Below, one piece after another: positions 1 to 8,076 of a stretch of 64,000 nt of DNA. The stretch comes from Terrisporobacter glycolicus ATCC 14880 = DSM 1288 (lineage in GTDB: Bacteria > Bacillota > Clostridia > Peptostreptococcales > Peptostreptococcaceae): the NCBI RefSeq assembly GCF_036812735.1, contig NZ_CP117523.1:2170001-2234000 (forward strand), read 5' to 3'. A program made the translations under genes and the position numbers. The notes below the pieces were generated by a model. That model saw nothing but the letters and a program-made list of their open reading frames with translations, searched no databases and had not been told where the DNA came from. The number at the start of each line of letters is the position of its first letter. The stretch's first letter is position 1.

Positions 1-1204
1 GGTTGTATTTTTCATATAGCTCTTTGAATTTATCCAAATCTTTTACATATGCGTTTACTTCCAAAATATCAAATTCACCAAAGACTATTTCAATCAATGT
101 GTTTTTTTCCATCCTTGCCACATTCACCTTTACATAATCAGATGTAAAATAAATTGATTTGTCTTTGTACTGCACAAAGGAAATGTGTTCTTTTATTTTT
201 TCCATATGATCTAAATATTGATTTTTATTAGCATATACTTTTACCATAGTTGGATAGTCCAATGAACCTACCTGGCTGACTAAGGTAGTATATCCCACAT
301 ATGTAATATCCTTTTTCAAATTCTTTTTGTCAAAAATTTTGTCACAGTGCACTCTAAAAAACTCGTTGTAGTAAAACTTCAATTCTTCAGTTTTTTCAGC
401 AATATCTAAATCCATAAATATATTGCTAAGAACTTCATAACTATTGTCCTTATGTTCAATTGATTTTATAAAATGATTTATGTCTTTTTTTTCTTTAAAT
501 TGTTTAGCATAACAAATAGCTATATTTGAATGTCCACAAGTAAGATCAGGTAAGATTTCTATATATTTATGATAATATTCAATTGAGTCCCTAAGATTAT
601 TACTTATTTCATCAAAAGGATAATTATAATAATTAATACCCCCATTATTTTTTACTTCAAGTGCTTTCTCAAATGTTTTCAAAGCTTCTCTATTCCTGCC
701 AAGTTGACCCAAACATTCCCCTTTTAATATAAGTGCATAAAATTTGTATTTTTTATAATTACGTAGTTTGTCACAGTATTCTATTGATTTTTCATATTCA
801 TTTAATAATTGGTACAGTAGAGCACATGTAAATAAATAATTACCATCTTCTTCAAATATATTTGAAAAGGATAAGTAAATATTTAAAGCTTCTTCGTACT
901 TATTTGCTTTGTAAAGTTCATTTGCTTTTTCTAGTTTTATTTTGTTATCTATTTCCTCATTACTTTCACAAATTTGTTCATTTTTTATATGCTTTTTATT
1001 TATAGAGCCTATGTATTCACGGTATTGATCATAATCAATTGTCCAATTTAAGGCTTTAGTAAGCAGTTCAAAAGTTTCTTTCCTGGCAATACGCTTATTG
1101 CTTTCTATATTTTTTATAGTACTCTCAGATACTCCAGATTTCTTAGACAGATTTTTTATGGAATATCCTAGTGCTCTTCTTCTTTTCCTAAAATCAAACT
1201 TCAT
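1..1204 (-). CDS. HTH-TPR transcriptional regulator, 3' end beyond the window
   Basis: The reading frame starts at 1204 behind an AAAGGAGGTGAG ribosome site and stays open to the left edge (at least 401 codons), so the C-terminus is missing. Residues 5-55 form an XRE-type helix-turn-helix (LSKKSGVSESTIKNIESNK is the core). Roughly residues 90-240 hold TPR-like helical repeats, for example KANELYKANKYEEALNIY and LGRNREALKTFEKALE. This layout is that of TPR-containing cytosolic regulators that often sense peptides in Firmicutes (PlcR/Rap-like in the broad sense). The ligand cannot be read from the sequence. It is divergent from the DUF1659 operon, which it may or may not control. A tandem 11-bp repeat lies upstream. 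Confidence 0.85.
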   Translation of the reverse strand, partial: MKFDFRKRRRALGYSIKNLSKKSGVSESTIKNIESNKRIARKETFELLTKALNWTIDYDQYREYIGSINKKHIKNEQICESNEEIDNKIKLEKANELYKANKYEEALNIYLSFSNIFEEDGNYLFTCALLYQLLNEYEKSIEYCDKLRNYKKYKFYALILKGECLGQLGRNREALKTFEKALEVKNNGGINYYNYPFDEISNNLRDSIEYYHKYIEILPDLTCGHSNIAICYAKQFKEKKDINHFIKSIEHKDNSYEVLSNIFMDLDIAEKTEELKFYYNEFFRVHCDKIFDKKNLKKDITYVGYTTLVSQVGSLDYPTMVKVYANKNQYLDHMEKIKEHISFVQYKDKSIYFTSDYVKVNVARMEKNTLIEIVFGEFDILEVNAYVKDLDKFKELYEKYN

Positions 1205-1264
1205 AACTCACCTCCTTTTTATTATGTTTTATAATATAATTATACTAAATCTTTTTACCAAAAA

Positions 1265-1286
1265 AGGGGTAACTTAGGGGTAACTT
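1265..1286. promoter_or_regulatory. Tandem 11-bp direct repeat between the HTH-TPR gene and the DUF1659 operon
   Basis: AGGGGTAACTT occurs twice with no spacer (1265-1275 and 1276-1286), a period of about one helical turn. A TATAAT-like -10 for the HTH-TPR gene lies at 1239-1244 on the minus strand. The position suggests an operator, possibly autoregulatory. The rest of the 305-base gap (1205-1509) is AT-rich; near its right end TAAGGGATATATCCTTA (1478-1494) is palindromic, just before the DUF1659 ribosome site. Confidence 0.45.
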
Positions 1287-1509
1287 TATAAGCAATTTTG
1301 TACAAAAATGTTATATTTTACACTCCAAATTCAATTCTAGCGCTTGGCACTTTTAAACTTACATATTTTCATATTTTTTAACTCTTTTAATAAATAATTT
1401 TATTCATATTTATTTTTTCTTTTTTTCACAATTTTCAACTACTATATAAACAAAGGTTAGTCATATCCTAAGGGATATATCCTTACTAAAAATTTAAGGA
1501 GGTAATAAT

Positions 1510-1731
1510 ATGGCTGTAGTTTCAACTCCCAATGCTTCTTCTGTCAAAGTTAAATTTGATCATGGAACAGATTTAAACGGAGATAGAGTTGTAAAAACAA
1601 AAACTTTTTCAAGCATAAAATCAGGTGCTTCAAACGAAAATATTATGGCTGTGGTAAATACCATAGCTGCATTACAACAACATACTTTGAGTGGCACAAA
1701 TAGAGTGGATAACTCATCATTATCAGAGTAA
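1510..1731 (+). CDS. DUF1659 family small protein
   Basis: A 73-residue soluble protein with an excellent ribosome site (AAGGAGGT, 7 bases before ATG). Length and sequence (VKVKFDHGTDLNGDRVVKTKTFSSIK) fit the DUF1659 family, whose function is unknown to me. It is the first gene of a three-gene set with DUF2922 and YvrJ proteins, a conserved trio in Clostridia and Bacilli. An 11-bp-stem hairpin separates it from the next gene. No signal peptide or membrane segment is visible. Confidence 0.85.
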   Translation: MAVVSTPNASSVKVKFDHGTDLNGDRVVKTKTFSSIKSGASNENIMAVVNTIAALQQHTLSGTNRVDNSSLSE

Positions 1732-1754
1732 AAATTTACTCTGAACATAAAGTC

Positions 1755-1787
1755 AGCGAATTATCCTATATCTTGTGATAATTCGCT
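1755..1787 (+). other. Intercistronic hairpin between DUF1659 and DUF2922 genes
   Basis: AGCGAATTATC (1755-1765) pairs perfectly with GATAATTCGCT (1777-1787) across an 11-base loop. No U-run follows, so it is not a standard terminator. A processing or mRNA-stability element that sets different levels of the two proteins is a reasonable guess. Confidence 0.55.
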
Positions 1788-1811
1788 GCTAAAATTTTAG
1801 GAGGTTAAATT

Positions 1812-2036
1812 ATGAATGAAAAGAAACTTATAATGACTTTTAAAAATGCTTTAGGTAATAGCTTTTCCATCACTGTGGAGGATCCAAGAGAAGACTTGGA
1901 AGAACAAGATATAATAGACGCTATGAATTTGATCAAAGATAAGAATATCTTCCAACCAAATGGATATGACATAGCTGCTTGTGTATCTGCCAAAGTAGTT
2001 GATAGCGCAACTACTGAATACGACTTAGAAGTCTAG
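1812..2036 (+). CDS. DUF2922 family small protein
   Basis: A 74-residue protein (KKLIMTFKNALGNSFSITVE at the N-terminus) that fits DUF2922, a family of unknown role usually found next to DUF1659 proteins, as here. The ribosome site is TTAGGAGGT. The central stretch DLEEQDIIDAMNLIKDKNIF is probably helical. The next gene, a YvrJ-type protein, starts 13 bases after the stop, so the pair should be co-translated. Confidence 0.85.
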   Translation: MNEKKLIMTFKNALGNSFSITVEDPREDLEEQDIIDAMNLIKDKNIFQPNGYDIAACVSAKVVDSATTEYDLEV

Positions 2037-2049
2037 TCAGGTGATCTAA

Positions 2050-2199
2050 ATGGCTGATTTACAATCTCTCATAGCTAACCTTGGTTTTCCCATAGCAATT
2101 TCTCTCTATTTGTTAGTTAGAATTGAAGGGAAACTTCAAGCTCTGACAGATAGTATAAGCGATCTGTCTCACAATATTACTAATATGACCAATAAATAA
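2050..2199 (+). CDS. YvrJ-family small membrane protein
   Basis: A 49-residue ORF (MADLQSLIANLGFPIAISLY at the N-terminus) with one hydrophobic segment (about residues 10-24) followed by VRIEGKL and an amphipathic tail. This is the YvrJ family pattern (one membrane helix, a short charged tail). It closes the DUF1659-DUF2922-YvrJ set and is followed at once by a strong terminator. The ribosome site is weak (CAGGTGATCTAA), which suggests coupling to DUF2922. The protein is short enough to be missed by a 60-residue cutoff. Confidence 0.85.
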   Translation: MADLQSLIANLGFPIAISLYLLVRIEGKLQALTDSISDLSHNITNMTNK

Positions 2200-2201
2200 A
2201 G

Positions 2202-2240
2202 AAAAGGTGTGTATCTTTTTAATAAGATACGCACCTTTTT
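2202..2240 (+). terminator. Intrinsic terminator of the DUF1659-YvrJ operon
   Basis: AAAAGGTGTGTATCTT pairs with AAGATACGCACCTTTT across a 6-base loop, ending in a run of T. The GTGTATC stem recurs in four other terminators in this window. Confidence 0.9.
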
Positions 2241-2362
2241 AATTTGGAACCAATATAGTAAAAATATTAATTGACAAGAACTGCTCCACAATAGCAAATT
2301 CAAAGACGAAGTTATTATTGCTATTTTTCATAATTTAATCTAATCAGCTTGTAATGATTATT

Positions 2363-2545
2363 CTAATTTCTTAACATTTTTTTTAATATATTTACAATCC
2401 ATATTATTAAAGCTATTACAATTATTTTTATTAAAACACTATTATAAACAGAGTTATATAAATAATTATCAAATAATTGACATGCGATGAATACGATTAT
2501 CATATTTAATATGAATGTTTTTGAAGTATATTTTTCATATCTCAT
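2363..2545 (-). CDS. Small two-helix membrane protein
   Basis: A 60-residue protein with two hydrophobic segments (about residues 11-24 and 36-54), positively charged at both ends (MRYEKYTSK, ILKKMLRN). The start has an AGAGG ribosome site 9 bases upstream. No family is recognised. It lies at the downstream end of a minus-strand array of small membrane proteins. Confidence 0.5.
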   Translation of the reverse strand: MRYEKYTSKTFILNMIIVFIACQLFDNYLYNSVYNSVLIKIIVIALIIWIVNILKKMLRN

Positions 2546-2720
2546 AATTTAATCCTCTTTTTTATATATTTGTATAGTTATAGGCAATCGATAACATCCC
2601 TGCATCTGCAAAATATCGGTTATAACTAGAGTCAAAATTATAAAGGTCTAAATCCATTTATAATTTCAGTTACTAATCCTTTGCTACTCTTCATGTTGAC
2701 GATTCTCAAAGTATTTATGT

Positions 2721-3857
2721 TTAATTAATTTTCATATTATAAATATTTATAATACATATAAATCCTACTCCTAAAAATGAAAGTATTAAAAAATATCCAA
2801 AATAAGGAGGCCACTTAGGGCTCTGTAAATTTACAACCTTTTTCTTGCCAGCTTCATTAATGCTTATTTTATCCGATTTTATTTTATAAATTATACCATC
2901 TTTTACAAATTTTGTTTTACCTATCTCAAAGTCATAAATTACGTCACTTTTTATAGGCTCACCATCCTCAAAATTATAACTGAATACAGGGTCATCTTCT
3001 TTATAGGTGTTATGCTTAATTATTTTTTCTTCTGATATATTAACTATAAACTCATTATAATAATCTGGATTTTTGCTATTTTTATAATCAACTAAAAAGT
3101 AAACTAAATCCCCTTTTACTTCAACATAAGTAGAACACTCTCCTCCGTGATTTATTTTCATTAAGAAATTGCCCTTATAGTCAAATACCTCTGTATAATT
3201 ACTACATTTAACAATAAATCGACCTTCTTCATCCACTAGAAAATCTTCTATATCATAAAGTGGGCTATATTCTTTACTAATTTCAAATATTTTGCTTTTT
3301 GAACTTAACCCAAATATTAAAACTCCAAATAATCCAACAAAAAAACAAACTATACCTAAAATTGATAACACAATTTTCAATTTTCCATTAGTCGGTATTT
3401 CCTGATAGAAATCATTTACATCTAAAAAATTTATATCTTTATTGTCGATTGATTTTAAAAATGATTGAATTATGTTAGCTTTCTGATACAAATAGCCACA
3501 TCTTATTTTTATATTTAGATATATAAATATAAGAATTGACATATTAACAGTAAATGTTTTTATAAAATCTCTACTAGCAAATAAAAAAACTGCTATGTAA
3601 ACTAGTATAATAAAACTATATGTTATAGCTATAAATAATTTAGAGTAATGAAAAGTTCCTATTACACTTAAATTTTCATTTTCTTCTATAATTTGACCTT
3701 TGAAGTATATACCTAATTTATTAGTATTTTTCTCTTCTATTGATTTATATGTAAACTTTATTTGGCTTTCTTTTATCTCTGCAACTAATGGGTCTTTAAA
3801 TACAAAATTGTTTAATTGATCACTTTTTAAATTTATTGGTATAATATATTTTTTCAT
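2721..3857 (-). CDS. Multi-pass membrane protein with C-terminal beta-strand sensor-like region
   Basis: A 378-residue protein. About 70 soluble residues are followed by two close membrane segments (about 74-92 and 97-112), a third (about 160-183), an extracytoplasmic region of about 160 residues and a last helix (about 352-374). The outer region contains VDEEGRF, VFDYKGNFLMKI and GGECSTY, a pattern of short beta-strand repeats like NHL/PQQ-type blades but far too short for a propeller. The same region recurs in the protein at 39319-40005, including PLY, VDE-G, FD--GN and IY-LK positions, so the two are paralogues. Function unknown; I would not assign enzyme activity. Confidence 0.75.
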   Translation of the reverse strand: MKKYIIPINLKSDQLNNFVFKDPLVAEIKESQIKFTYKSIEEKNTNKLGIYFKGQIIEENENLSVIGTFHYSKLFIAITYSFIILVYIAVFLFASRDFIKTFTVNMSILIFIYLNIKIRCGYLYQKANIIQSFLKSIDNKDINFLDVNDFYQEIPTNGKLKIVLSILGIVCFFVGLFGVLIFGLSSKSKIFEISKEYSPLYDIEDFLVDEEGRFIVKCSNYTEVFDYKGNFLMKINHGGECSTYVEVKGDLVYFLVDYKNSKNPDYYNEFIVNISEEKIIKHNTYKEDDPVFSYNFEDGEPIKSDVIYDFEIGKTKFVKDGIIYKIKSDKISINEAGKKKVVNLQSPKWPPYFGYFLILSFLGVGFICIINIYNMKIN

Positions 3858-3966
3858 TATTCCTCCATAATTTAATATTCCTTTGACTCATAATATTCTT
3901 GATTAGATCTCAACTTTTAATTTTAAAATAATCTACTATAGTGGGTTTATTTTTAGCAACTCCTTT

Positions 3967-4152
3967 TTATTCTGTATAAAACAATATTATCCTAAAAGCA
4001 ATATATAGCAATGTTCCTGAAACAATGGCATTTACTAACACTCTTTTAAATTTACTTGTATTGTTCATCTTTGATAATATAAAAGATATTAGGTAGTTTC
4101 CCAAATAAGTAATAATTATAGAACATAATATACAGACGAAAAAAAGCCACAT
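3967..4152 (-). CDS. Small two-helix membrane protein
   Basis: A 61-residue protein with hydrophobic segments at about residues 1-27 and 40-57 and a basic connecting loop (SKMNNTSKFKRV). It starts two bases after the stop of the tRNA_anti-like gene at 4155-4685 and is probably co-transcribed and translationally coupled with it. No family recognised. Confidence 0.5.
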   Translation of the reverse strand: MWLFFVCILCSIIITYLGNYLISFILSKMNNTSKFKRVLVNAIVSGTLLYIAFRIILFYTE

Positions 4153-4154
4153 TT

Positions 4155-4685
4155 TTAAGCTCCCCCATTCTCTAATTTTAAATATTTCACATCTAATAAT
4201 AATCTATTTTCATCTCTTAGAAAATTCCCATAAAAAATCATTTTCTCACCTTTATGTATGCTTTCTACATATTTAATACATTTTTTATTAGCAAGTATTG
4301 CTGATGCTTCTACACAATATTTGTCATCACTTGCCATTTCTATAAATATGCGTTCATACTCGTCAAATTCAATATGTGATACTGTCCCTATTAACTTTAT
4401 GTATTTATCACAATATTTTTTATCAGCTCTTTCTTCATTTTCATTATAGTCGTTTAACAATTCTCCCTCTTCTATTTCAATTTTTGCTTTTTTACCTTTA
4501 ATAAGATAATCCCATAATATTAATGCCATTACAAATGTGCAAGTACTGTATCTTAATATTTCCATATAGTAACCATCTTTAAGTGTTGTAATTATACCTA
4601 CTGAACATAAAATCCAAATTGCTATAGAATCTACTTTTGGGTCATTGGCGTAATAAAGTTTTGAACATCTAATTAATTTTTTCAT
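4155..4685 (-). CDS. Membrane-anchored OB-fold (tRNA_anti-like) protein
   Basis: A 176-residue protein. Two hydrophobic segments at the N-terminus are followed by a soluble domain of about 100 residues with LLNDYNENEERADKKY, YIKLIGTVSHI and IHKGEKMIFYG. This order (an N-E-x-x-A-D-K-K-Y helix, then an OB-fold strand ending in G-T-V) is that of the tRNA_anti-like family. The start at 4685 is preferred over the ATG at 4709 because GGGGG lies 8 bases before it. A second copy of the family lies just upstream (4785-5288). Role unknown. Confidence 0.75.
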   Translation of the reverse strand: MKKLIRCSKLYYANDPKVDSIAIWILCSVGIITTLKDGYYMEILRYSTCTFVMALILWDYLIKGKKAKIEIEEGELLNDYNENEERADKKYCDKYIKLIGTVSHIEFDEYERIFIEMASDDKYCVEASAILANKKCIKYVESIHKGEKMIFYGNFLRDENRLLLDVKYLKLENGGA

Positions 4686-4784
4686 TTTCATCCCCCATTG
4701 CTTAAGCAAGTACCTACTTATTATTTGGTAATATAAAATGATTTAGATTGAAATTATTGTAGTACCCATAATATTTTCTTTTTA

Positions 4785-5288
4785 TTACTTTTGCAAAATA
4801 TACCACATAAAAATTCTTAGTTCATTATTTGTCCTAAATAAATCTCCATATATTGTTATTCTATCTCCTTTAGATATACTTTTTATATATTCTAAGCATT
4901 TGTTATTTATAGAAACGCTGTTAGCAATAATAATAAATTTGTTATTCGATTCAAAAAATATGTACAAATCTTTTTTATTAGTAATTTCTAGTTTTGAAAC
5001 TACACCTGTTAATTTTACATACTTTTCATTATATTTTTTATCACATTCATAAATATTTTCCTTATATTCATTTAAAAGTTCCTCTGATGTAACACTAACA
5101 TCATTTTTTTTATAATAAAATCTATGAATTAAAAATAATATAACTATAATTATTGTAATAAATATATATCTTAAAATCACAATATCTTTATATTTGTAAA
5201 ATACTATATAATATACCAATAATATTATTGAATACAGTATTATGTTATTTTCATTATTTATCTTCATACATTGTACACGTTTTTCCAT
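4785..5288 (-). CDS. Membrane-anchored OB-fold (tRNA_anti-like) protein, second copy
   Basis: A 167-residue protein with two N-terminal membrane segments and a tRNA_anti-like domain (LLNEYKENIYECDKKY, YVKLTGVVSKL, ISKGDRITIYG). It aligns with the protein at 4155-4685 through the whole soluble domain and has the same topology, so this is a diverged tandem duplication. The start at 5288 is chosen over 5324 because AAGGGAG lies 6 bases upstream. No catalytic residues are evident. Confidence 0.75.
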   Translation of the reverse strand: MEKRVQCMKINNENNIILYSIILLVYYIVFYKYKDIVILRYIFITIIIVILFLIHRFYYKKNDVSVTSEELLNEYKENIYECDKKYNEKYVKLTGVVSKLEITNKKDLYIFFESNNKFIIIANSVSINNKCLEYIKSISKGDRITIYGDLFRTNNELRIFMWYILQK

Positions 5289-5340
5289 AATATCTCCCTT
5301 ATCTAATAGGCTATATTTTAACAAAATGTTGACATTGAGT

Positions 5341-5380
5341 AAAAAATATATAGGGTTAAAATCAGCCCTATATATTTTTT
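5341..5380 (-). terminator. Intrinsic terminator after the DUF3997-like lipoprotein gene
   Basis: AAAAAATATATAGGG (5341-5355) pairs perfectly with CCCTATATATTTTTT (5366-5380). The symmetrical A and T runs let it act in both directions. Confidence 0.85.
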
Positions 5381-5382
5381 AG

Positions 5383-5787
5383 TTATTTTATTTTTTCATA
5401 TTTATCTAAATCTTTAAGAATAACACTCTCTGGTATTTTTACATTTTGTTTTACCTGTATAAACTTTTCTTCTGTGAATGGACCGTTTACTATTGGTTCT
5501 TTTGTATCTAATAAGTAGTAATTATTTAAATTTGTTTTTGCAATTATATACCTATCATTGTCATGACCCACTTGTGTTACATACTCGCCTTCATCATAAT
5601 CAGCAAGTAATGGTATTAACACTTCATCATAACTATATTCAGGTGACCCAATATGTATTTTTTCTGCTGATGTTCTTATTACTTTAAATCCATTTATTAA
5701 TTCTATATCATAATCTCCAGCACCTGCACAGCCTACTGCTCCTATAATTAATAAAACAATACTAAAAATAACTCCAATTTTTTTCAT
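5383..5787 (-). CDS. DUF3997-like lipoprotein
   Basis: A 134-residue protein with a type II signal peptide; the lipobox is IGAVGC with the lipidated Cys at residue 20. The mature part begins AGAGDYDIELINGFKVIRTS and contains HDNDRYIIAKTNLN and LLDTKEPIVNGPF. I recall this pattern from DUF3997 lipoproteins of Clostridia and Bacilli; function unknown. Two relatives lie in the window: the N-terminal half of 22047-22994 and a decayed fragment at 9486-9630. Anchored on the outer face of the membrane. Confidence 0.8.
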   Translation of the reverse strand: MKKIGVIFSIVLLIIGAVGCAGAGDYDIELINGFKVIRTSAEKIHIGSPEYSYDEVLIPLLADYDEGEYVTQVGHDNDRYIIAKTNLNNYYLLDTKEPIVNGPFTEEKFIQVKQNVKIPESVILKDLDKYEKIK

Positions 5788-5929
5788 TTCTCATTATCCC
5801 CTTCTTTTGATTAGTTAGTTATAAACACAGGTGTTCTATTTTTAAAATCTTGAACCCTTATATAATTTGGGTGATAAATTAAAAATTCCTTCCCTACTTT
5901 AATATTGTTGTGAGTTTTTTATATGCTAT

Positions 5930-6322
5930 TTAATTTTCATTTAAATTATATAGTTCATAACTTATAAGATTTTTACTTTCATCTAAATTACTAACAAGTT
6001 TAAGTTTTACAAAATCTCCTATTTCATAAACCTTATATATTTGTTCATCCTTTATTTCATAGTTACTATCTTCATACTTCAACTCCACAATATATGTATC
6101 AGGTAATTTAGATGGTAACATGCTTCCTCCAATTGATGAAAATAGTCCTTCTGAAAACCCTTTGTTGATTATTTGCATATCTACTATTTGGCTTTCAGTA
6201 TATTTTATTTTTGATTTCAATTCTCTTATAGCTATTCTTTTTTTTATTTCAATTACTAACAAATATATAATACTTAATATTACAATTATTGGCCATAATA
6301 AATCATTGATTGAACCCTTCAT
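5930..6322 (-). CDS. Single-pass membrane protein of unknown function
   Basis: A 130-residue protein: a membrane helix at about residues 8-24 (LLWPIIVILSIIYLLVI), a basic stretch (KKRIAIRELKSKIKY), then a beta-rich C-terminal domain (TYIVELKYEDSNYEI, GDFVKLKLV). The start at 6322 is chosen over 6397 because AAAGGAGAT lies 5 bases upstream. The C-terminal domain could be a small OB-like barrel, but I cannot assign a family. Confidence 0.6.
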   Translation of the reverse strand: MKGSINDLLWPIIVILSIIYLLVIEIKKRIAIRELKSKIKYTESQIVDMQIINKGFSEGLFSSIGGSMLPSKLPDTYIVELKYEDSNYEIKDEQIYKVYEIGDFVKLKLVSNLDESKNLISYELYNLNEN

Positions 6323-6450
6323 ATAATCTCCTTTGTATATTTTAATACAATACTTAAATCCATACTTATCGTATCTTGTAGTACCCATAACATACACTCC
6401 CTGGGGGGTTGATTAGAAATTCAGTTTCTTCTCTTGATGATATTTAATTG

Positions 6451-7014
6451 TTACTTATGCTTTATATATATAGGTAAGAACATAGCCTTTGGATCTTTTT
6501 CTTTCACTAAATTATAAACTTTTTTACTTACAATTATTTTTTTATTCTTCGAGAAATATTCAGATGTAATATTTACATCTTCTAAGTCATCTAATGAATT
6601 TTCATCAATATATTTATTTATGTATGTTTGGTCTACTTTTAAATTTTTACATAACTTTCCACAATTACTACAAATAAATAAATCAGAATATGAATCATCA
6701 TAAAAGGCATTTACATCTAGCCCATTGTCGCTGTATAATCTGTAAGCAATTATATTTTTTCTTTTTGTATAACATTCTTTAAAATATTTAGAACTAATTC
6801 CGTTTTCAACTAAATATTCATACATTAATTGTTTAGCTTCTAAGAATATTGGATTTGTCTCATCTATTTTATATATAGGATCAATACCTATCATTTTCTT
6901 TAATTCGTATTTTTTCAACTTATTTTTAATACTATGTAATTTTCTTTGTATAATCCAGGGATAATCTTTTGATGGATCTGCAAAACCTATTGTAAATTCT
7001 ATATGTAACTTCAT
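6451..7014 (-). CDS. Soluble protein with a C-x2-C-x3-C motif, immunity-like context
   Basis: A 187-residue soluble protein with no signal peptide. Residues about 114-120 contain CSNCGKLC, which could bind zinc. The N-terminal part is very basic (IQRKLHSIKNKLKKYELKK). I do not recognise the family. It sits among orphan membrane and OB-fold proteins, a setting in which immunity proteins to contact-dependent toxins are common, but no toxin gene is adjacent, so that role is only a guess. Confidence 0.6.
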   Translation of the reverse strand: MKLHIEFTIGFADPSKDYPWIIQRKLHSIKNKLKKYELKKMIGIDPIYKIDETNPIFLEAKQLMYEYLVENGISSKYFKECYTKRKNIIAYRLYSDNGLDVNAFYDDSYSDLFICSNCGKLCKNLKVDQTYINKYIDENSLDDLEDVNITSEYFSKNKKIIVSKKVYNLVKEKDPKAMFLPIYIKHK

Positions 7015-7082
7015 TACTGTACTCCTTGATATTTTGGTATATTAACATTATTTCTTATAATATTTACTTATAGTATCTGTTA

Positions 7083-7523
7083 CTATTTTTTAACTATTTC
7101 AATTGCAACTTCATTATTAGGATAAAATTCTAGTATTACTTTTGCAAAATCATAAAATTCCTCATCACTTAATGGAGATGTTGGACACCTCCAAAATACA
7201 TCAAGTGCCCATATTTTAATATCAATATATTCAGGAAAAAGATTAATAACTCTTTTTATATGCCAGTAAATAATAGAATAGTCATCATCTATAAAAGGTT
7301 TCATAAACATTAAAATTTGGCAGAGTGTCATATGCTTATCTGGAGTCTCATCCCTAGATATTGCATACATTAAATAACAATAATATTCCTTTGTACTTAG
7401 TTTTGGAAAAGTATCTAAGATACTATCAAAAGTGTATCCCCCTGCTATACTTTCAAATATATCATAGGCTTTGCTGTATAGTCCATGTTTAATTAATAAT
7501 CTATTTTTCATTCTTTCACCCAT
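7083..7523 (-). CDS. Helical protein of unknown function (intact copy)
   Basis: A 146-residue, apparently all-helical soluble protein (KAYDIFESIAGGYTFDSILD, YYCYLMYAISRDETPDKHMT, IKIWALDVFWRCPTSPLSDE). The helix spacing looks TPR-like but no clear TPR consensus is met. An ATG 12 bases downstream (7511) is an alternative start. A truncated and frameshifted copy of the first two thirds lies at 8461-8735, so this gene was partly duplicated in place. Confidence 0.7.
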   Translation of the reverse strand: MGERMKNRLLIKHGLYSKAYDIFESIAGGYTFDSILDTFPKLSTKEYYCYLMYAISRDETPDKHMTLCQILMFMKPFIDDDYSIIYWHIKRVINLFPEYIDIKIWALDVFWRCPTSPLSDEEFYDFAKVILEFYPNNEVAIEIVKK

Positions 7524-7590
7524 CCATTACCTATTTTAAAAACTTTATCTTTAACATATCCAGTTACTTCGATAATTTAATTTTTTGGCT
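7236..7590. repeat. First arm of a ~355-bp direct duplication (second arm 8461-8815)
   Basis: The segment from the middle of the helical-protein gene to beyond its start recurs at 8461-8815 with few substitutions. The second arm runs into the stop of the gene at 8788-9378, and the same tail sequence appears, without its gene, upstream of 7523. The unit therefore carried the end of the neighbouring gene when it was copied. Both arms have the same orientation. Confidence 0.85.
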
Positions 7591-7620
7591 ATGTTAGCTT
7601 ACTTCGTGATAGTTATAGTA

Positions 7621-7675
7621 AAAAATAGCAACACTTTAGTATCTCAATGGATTTAAAGCTAAAGTGTGGCTATTT
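7621..7675 (-). terminator. Terminator downstream of the 7727-8406 genes
   Basis: On the minus strand AAATAGCCACACTTTAGC pairs with a matching arm ending GCTATTTTTT, with a long loop. It closes the pair of genes at 7727-8059 and 8077-8406. Confidence 0.75.
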
Positions 7676-7726
7676 ATATAATTTGATATATTTAGTGCGT
7701 AATAGATTAAAATTGCGTAAACAATA

Positions 7727-8059
7727 TTACCCTAATATAATCTTTATTCTTTTCTTTATAATAAAAACCTGAGAAAAAACTACAATCATTAAGATGATGC
7801 CAAGAATTAGTGAGATGTTTTTATCCCAACCGTTAACTATACTTAAAACTTCTATAACCATATTGGTCAATATTGCCATTGCAATCTGAGCATATTGAAT
7901 TTTCAACATTTTAACTATAATTTTTTCTTTTTCAAAATCTAATTTCTTTATGTCTATCTTGTATGGTGTCAATACAAATGCATCTTTTCTATTTTTATTA
8001 AGACTATAAATCATATAGAATATTGATAATAGACATAAAGAATATGCCATTATTGTCAT
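7727..8059 (-). CDS. Small membrane protein with three helices
   Basis: A 110-residue protein with hydrophobic segments at about residues 3-19, 60-76 and 85-101 and a basic middle loop (KIDIKKLDFEKEKIIVK). The start at 8059 is preferred over 8074 because GGGGGAG lies 6 bases upstream. It follows the gene at 8077-8406 by 17 bases and ends at a terminator. No family recognised. Confidence 0.6.
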   Translation of the reverse strand: MTIMAYSLCLLSIFYMIYSLNKNRKDAFVLTPYKIDIKKLDFEKEKIIVKMLKIQYAQIAMAILTNMVIEVLSIVNGWDKNISLILGIILMIVVFSQVFIIKKRIKIILG

Positions 8060-8076
8060 AAATATCTCCCCCATTT

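Noticed and set aside
2600-2720. Short minus-strand frame reading TEIINGFRPL
   Set aside because: It recalls the E-L-I-N-G-F/Y motif of the DUF3997-like proteins, but at 18 codons it is too short to call a pseudogene.
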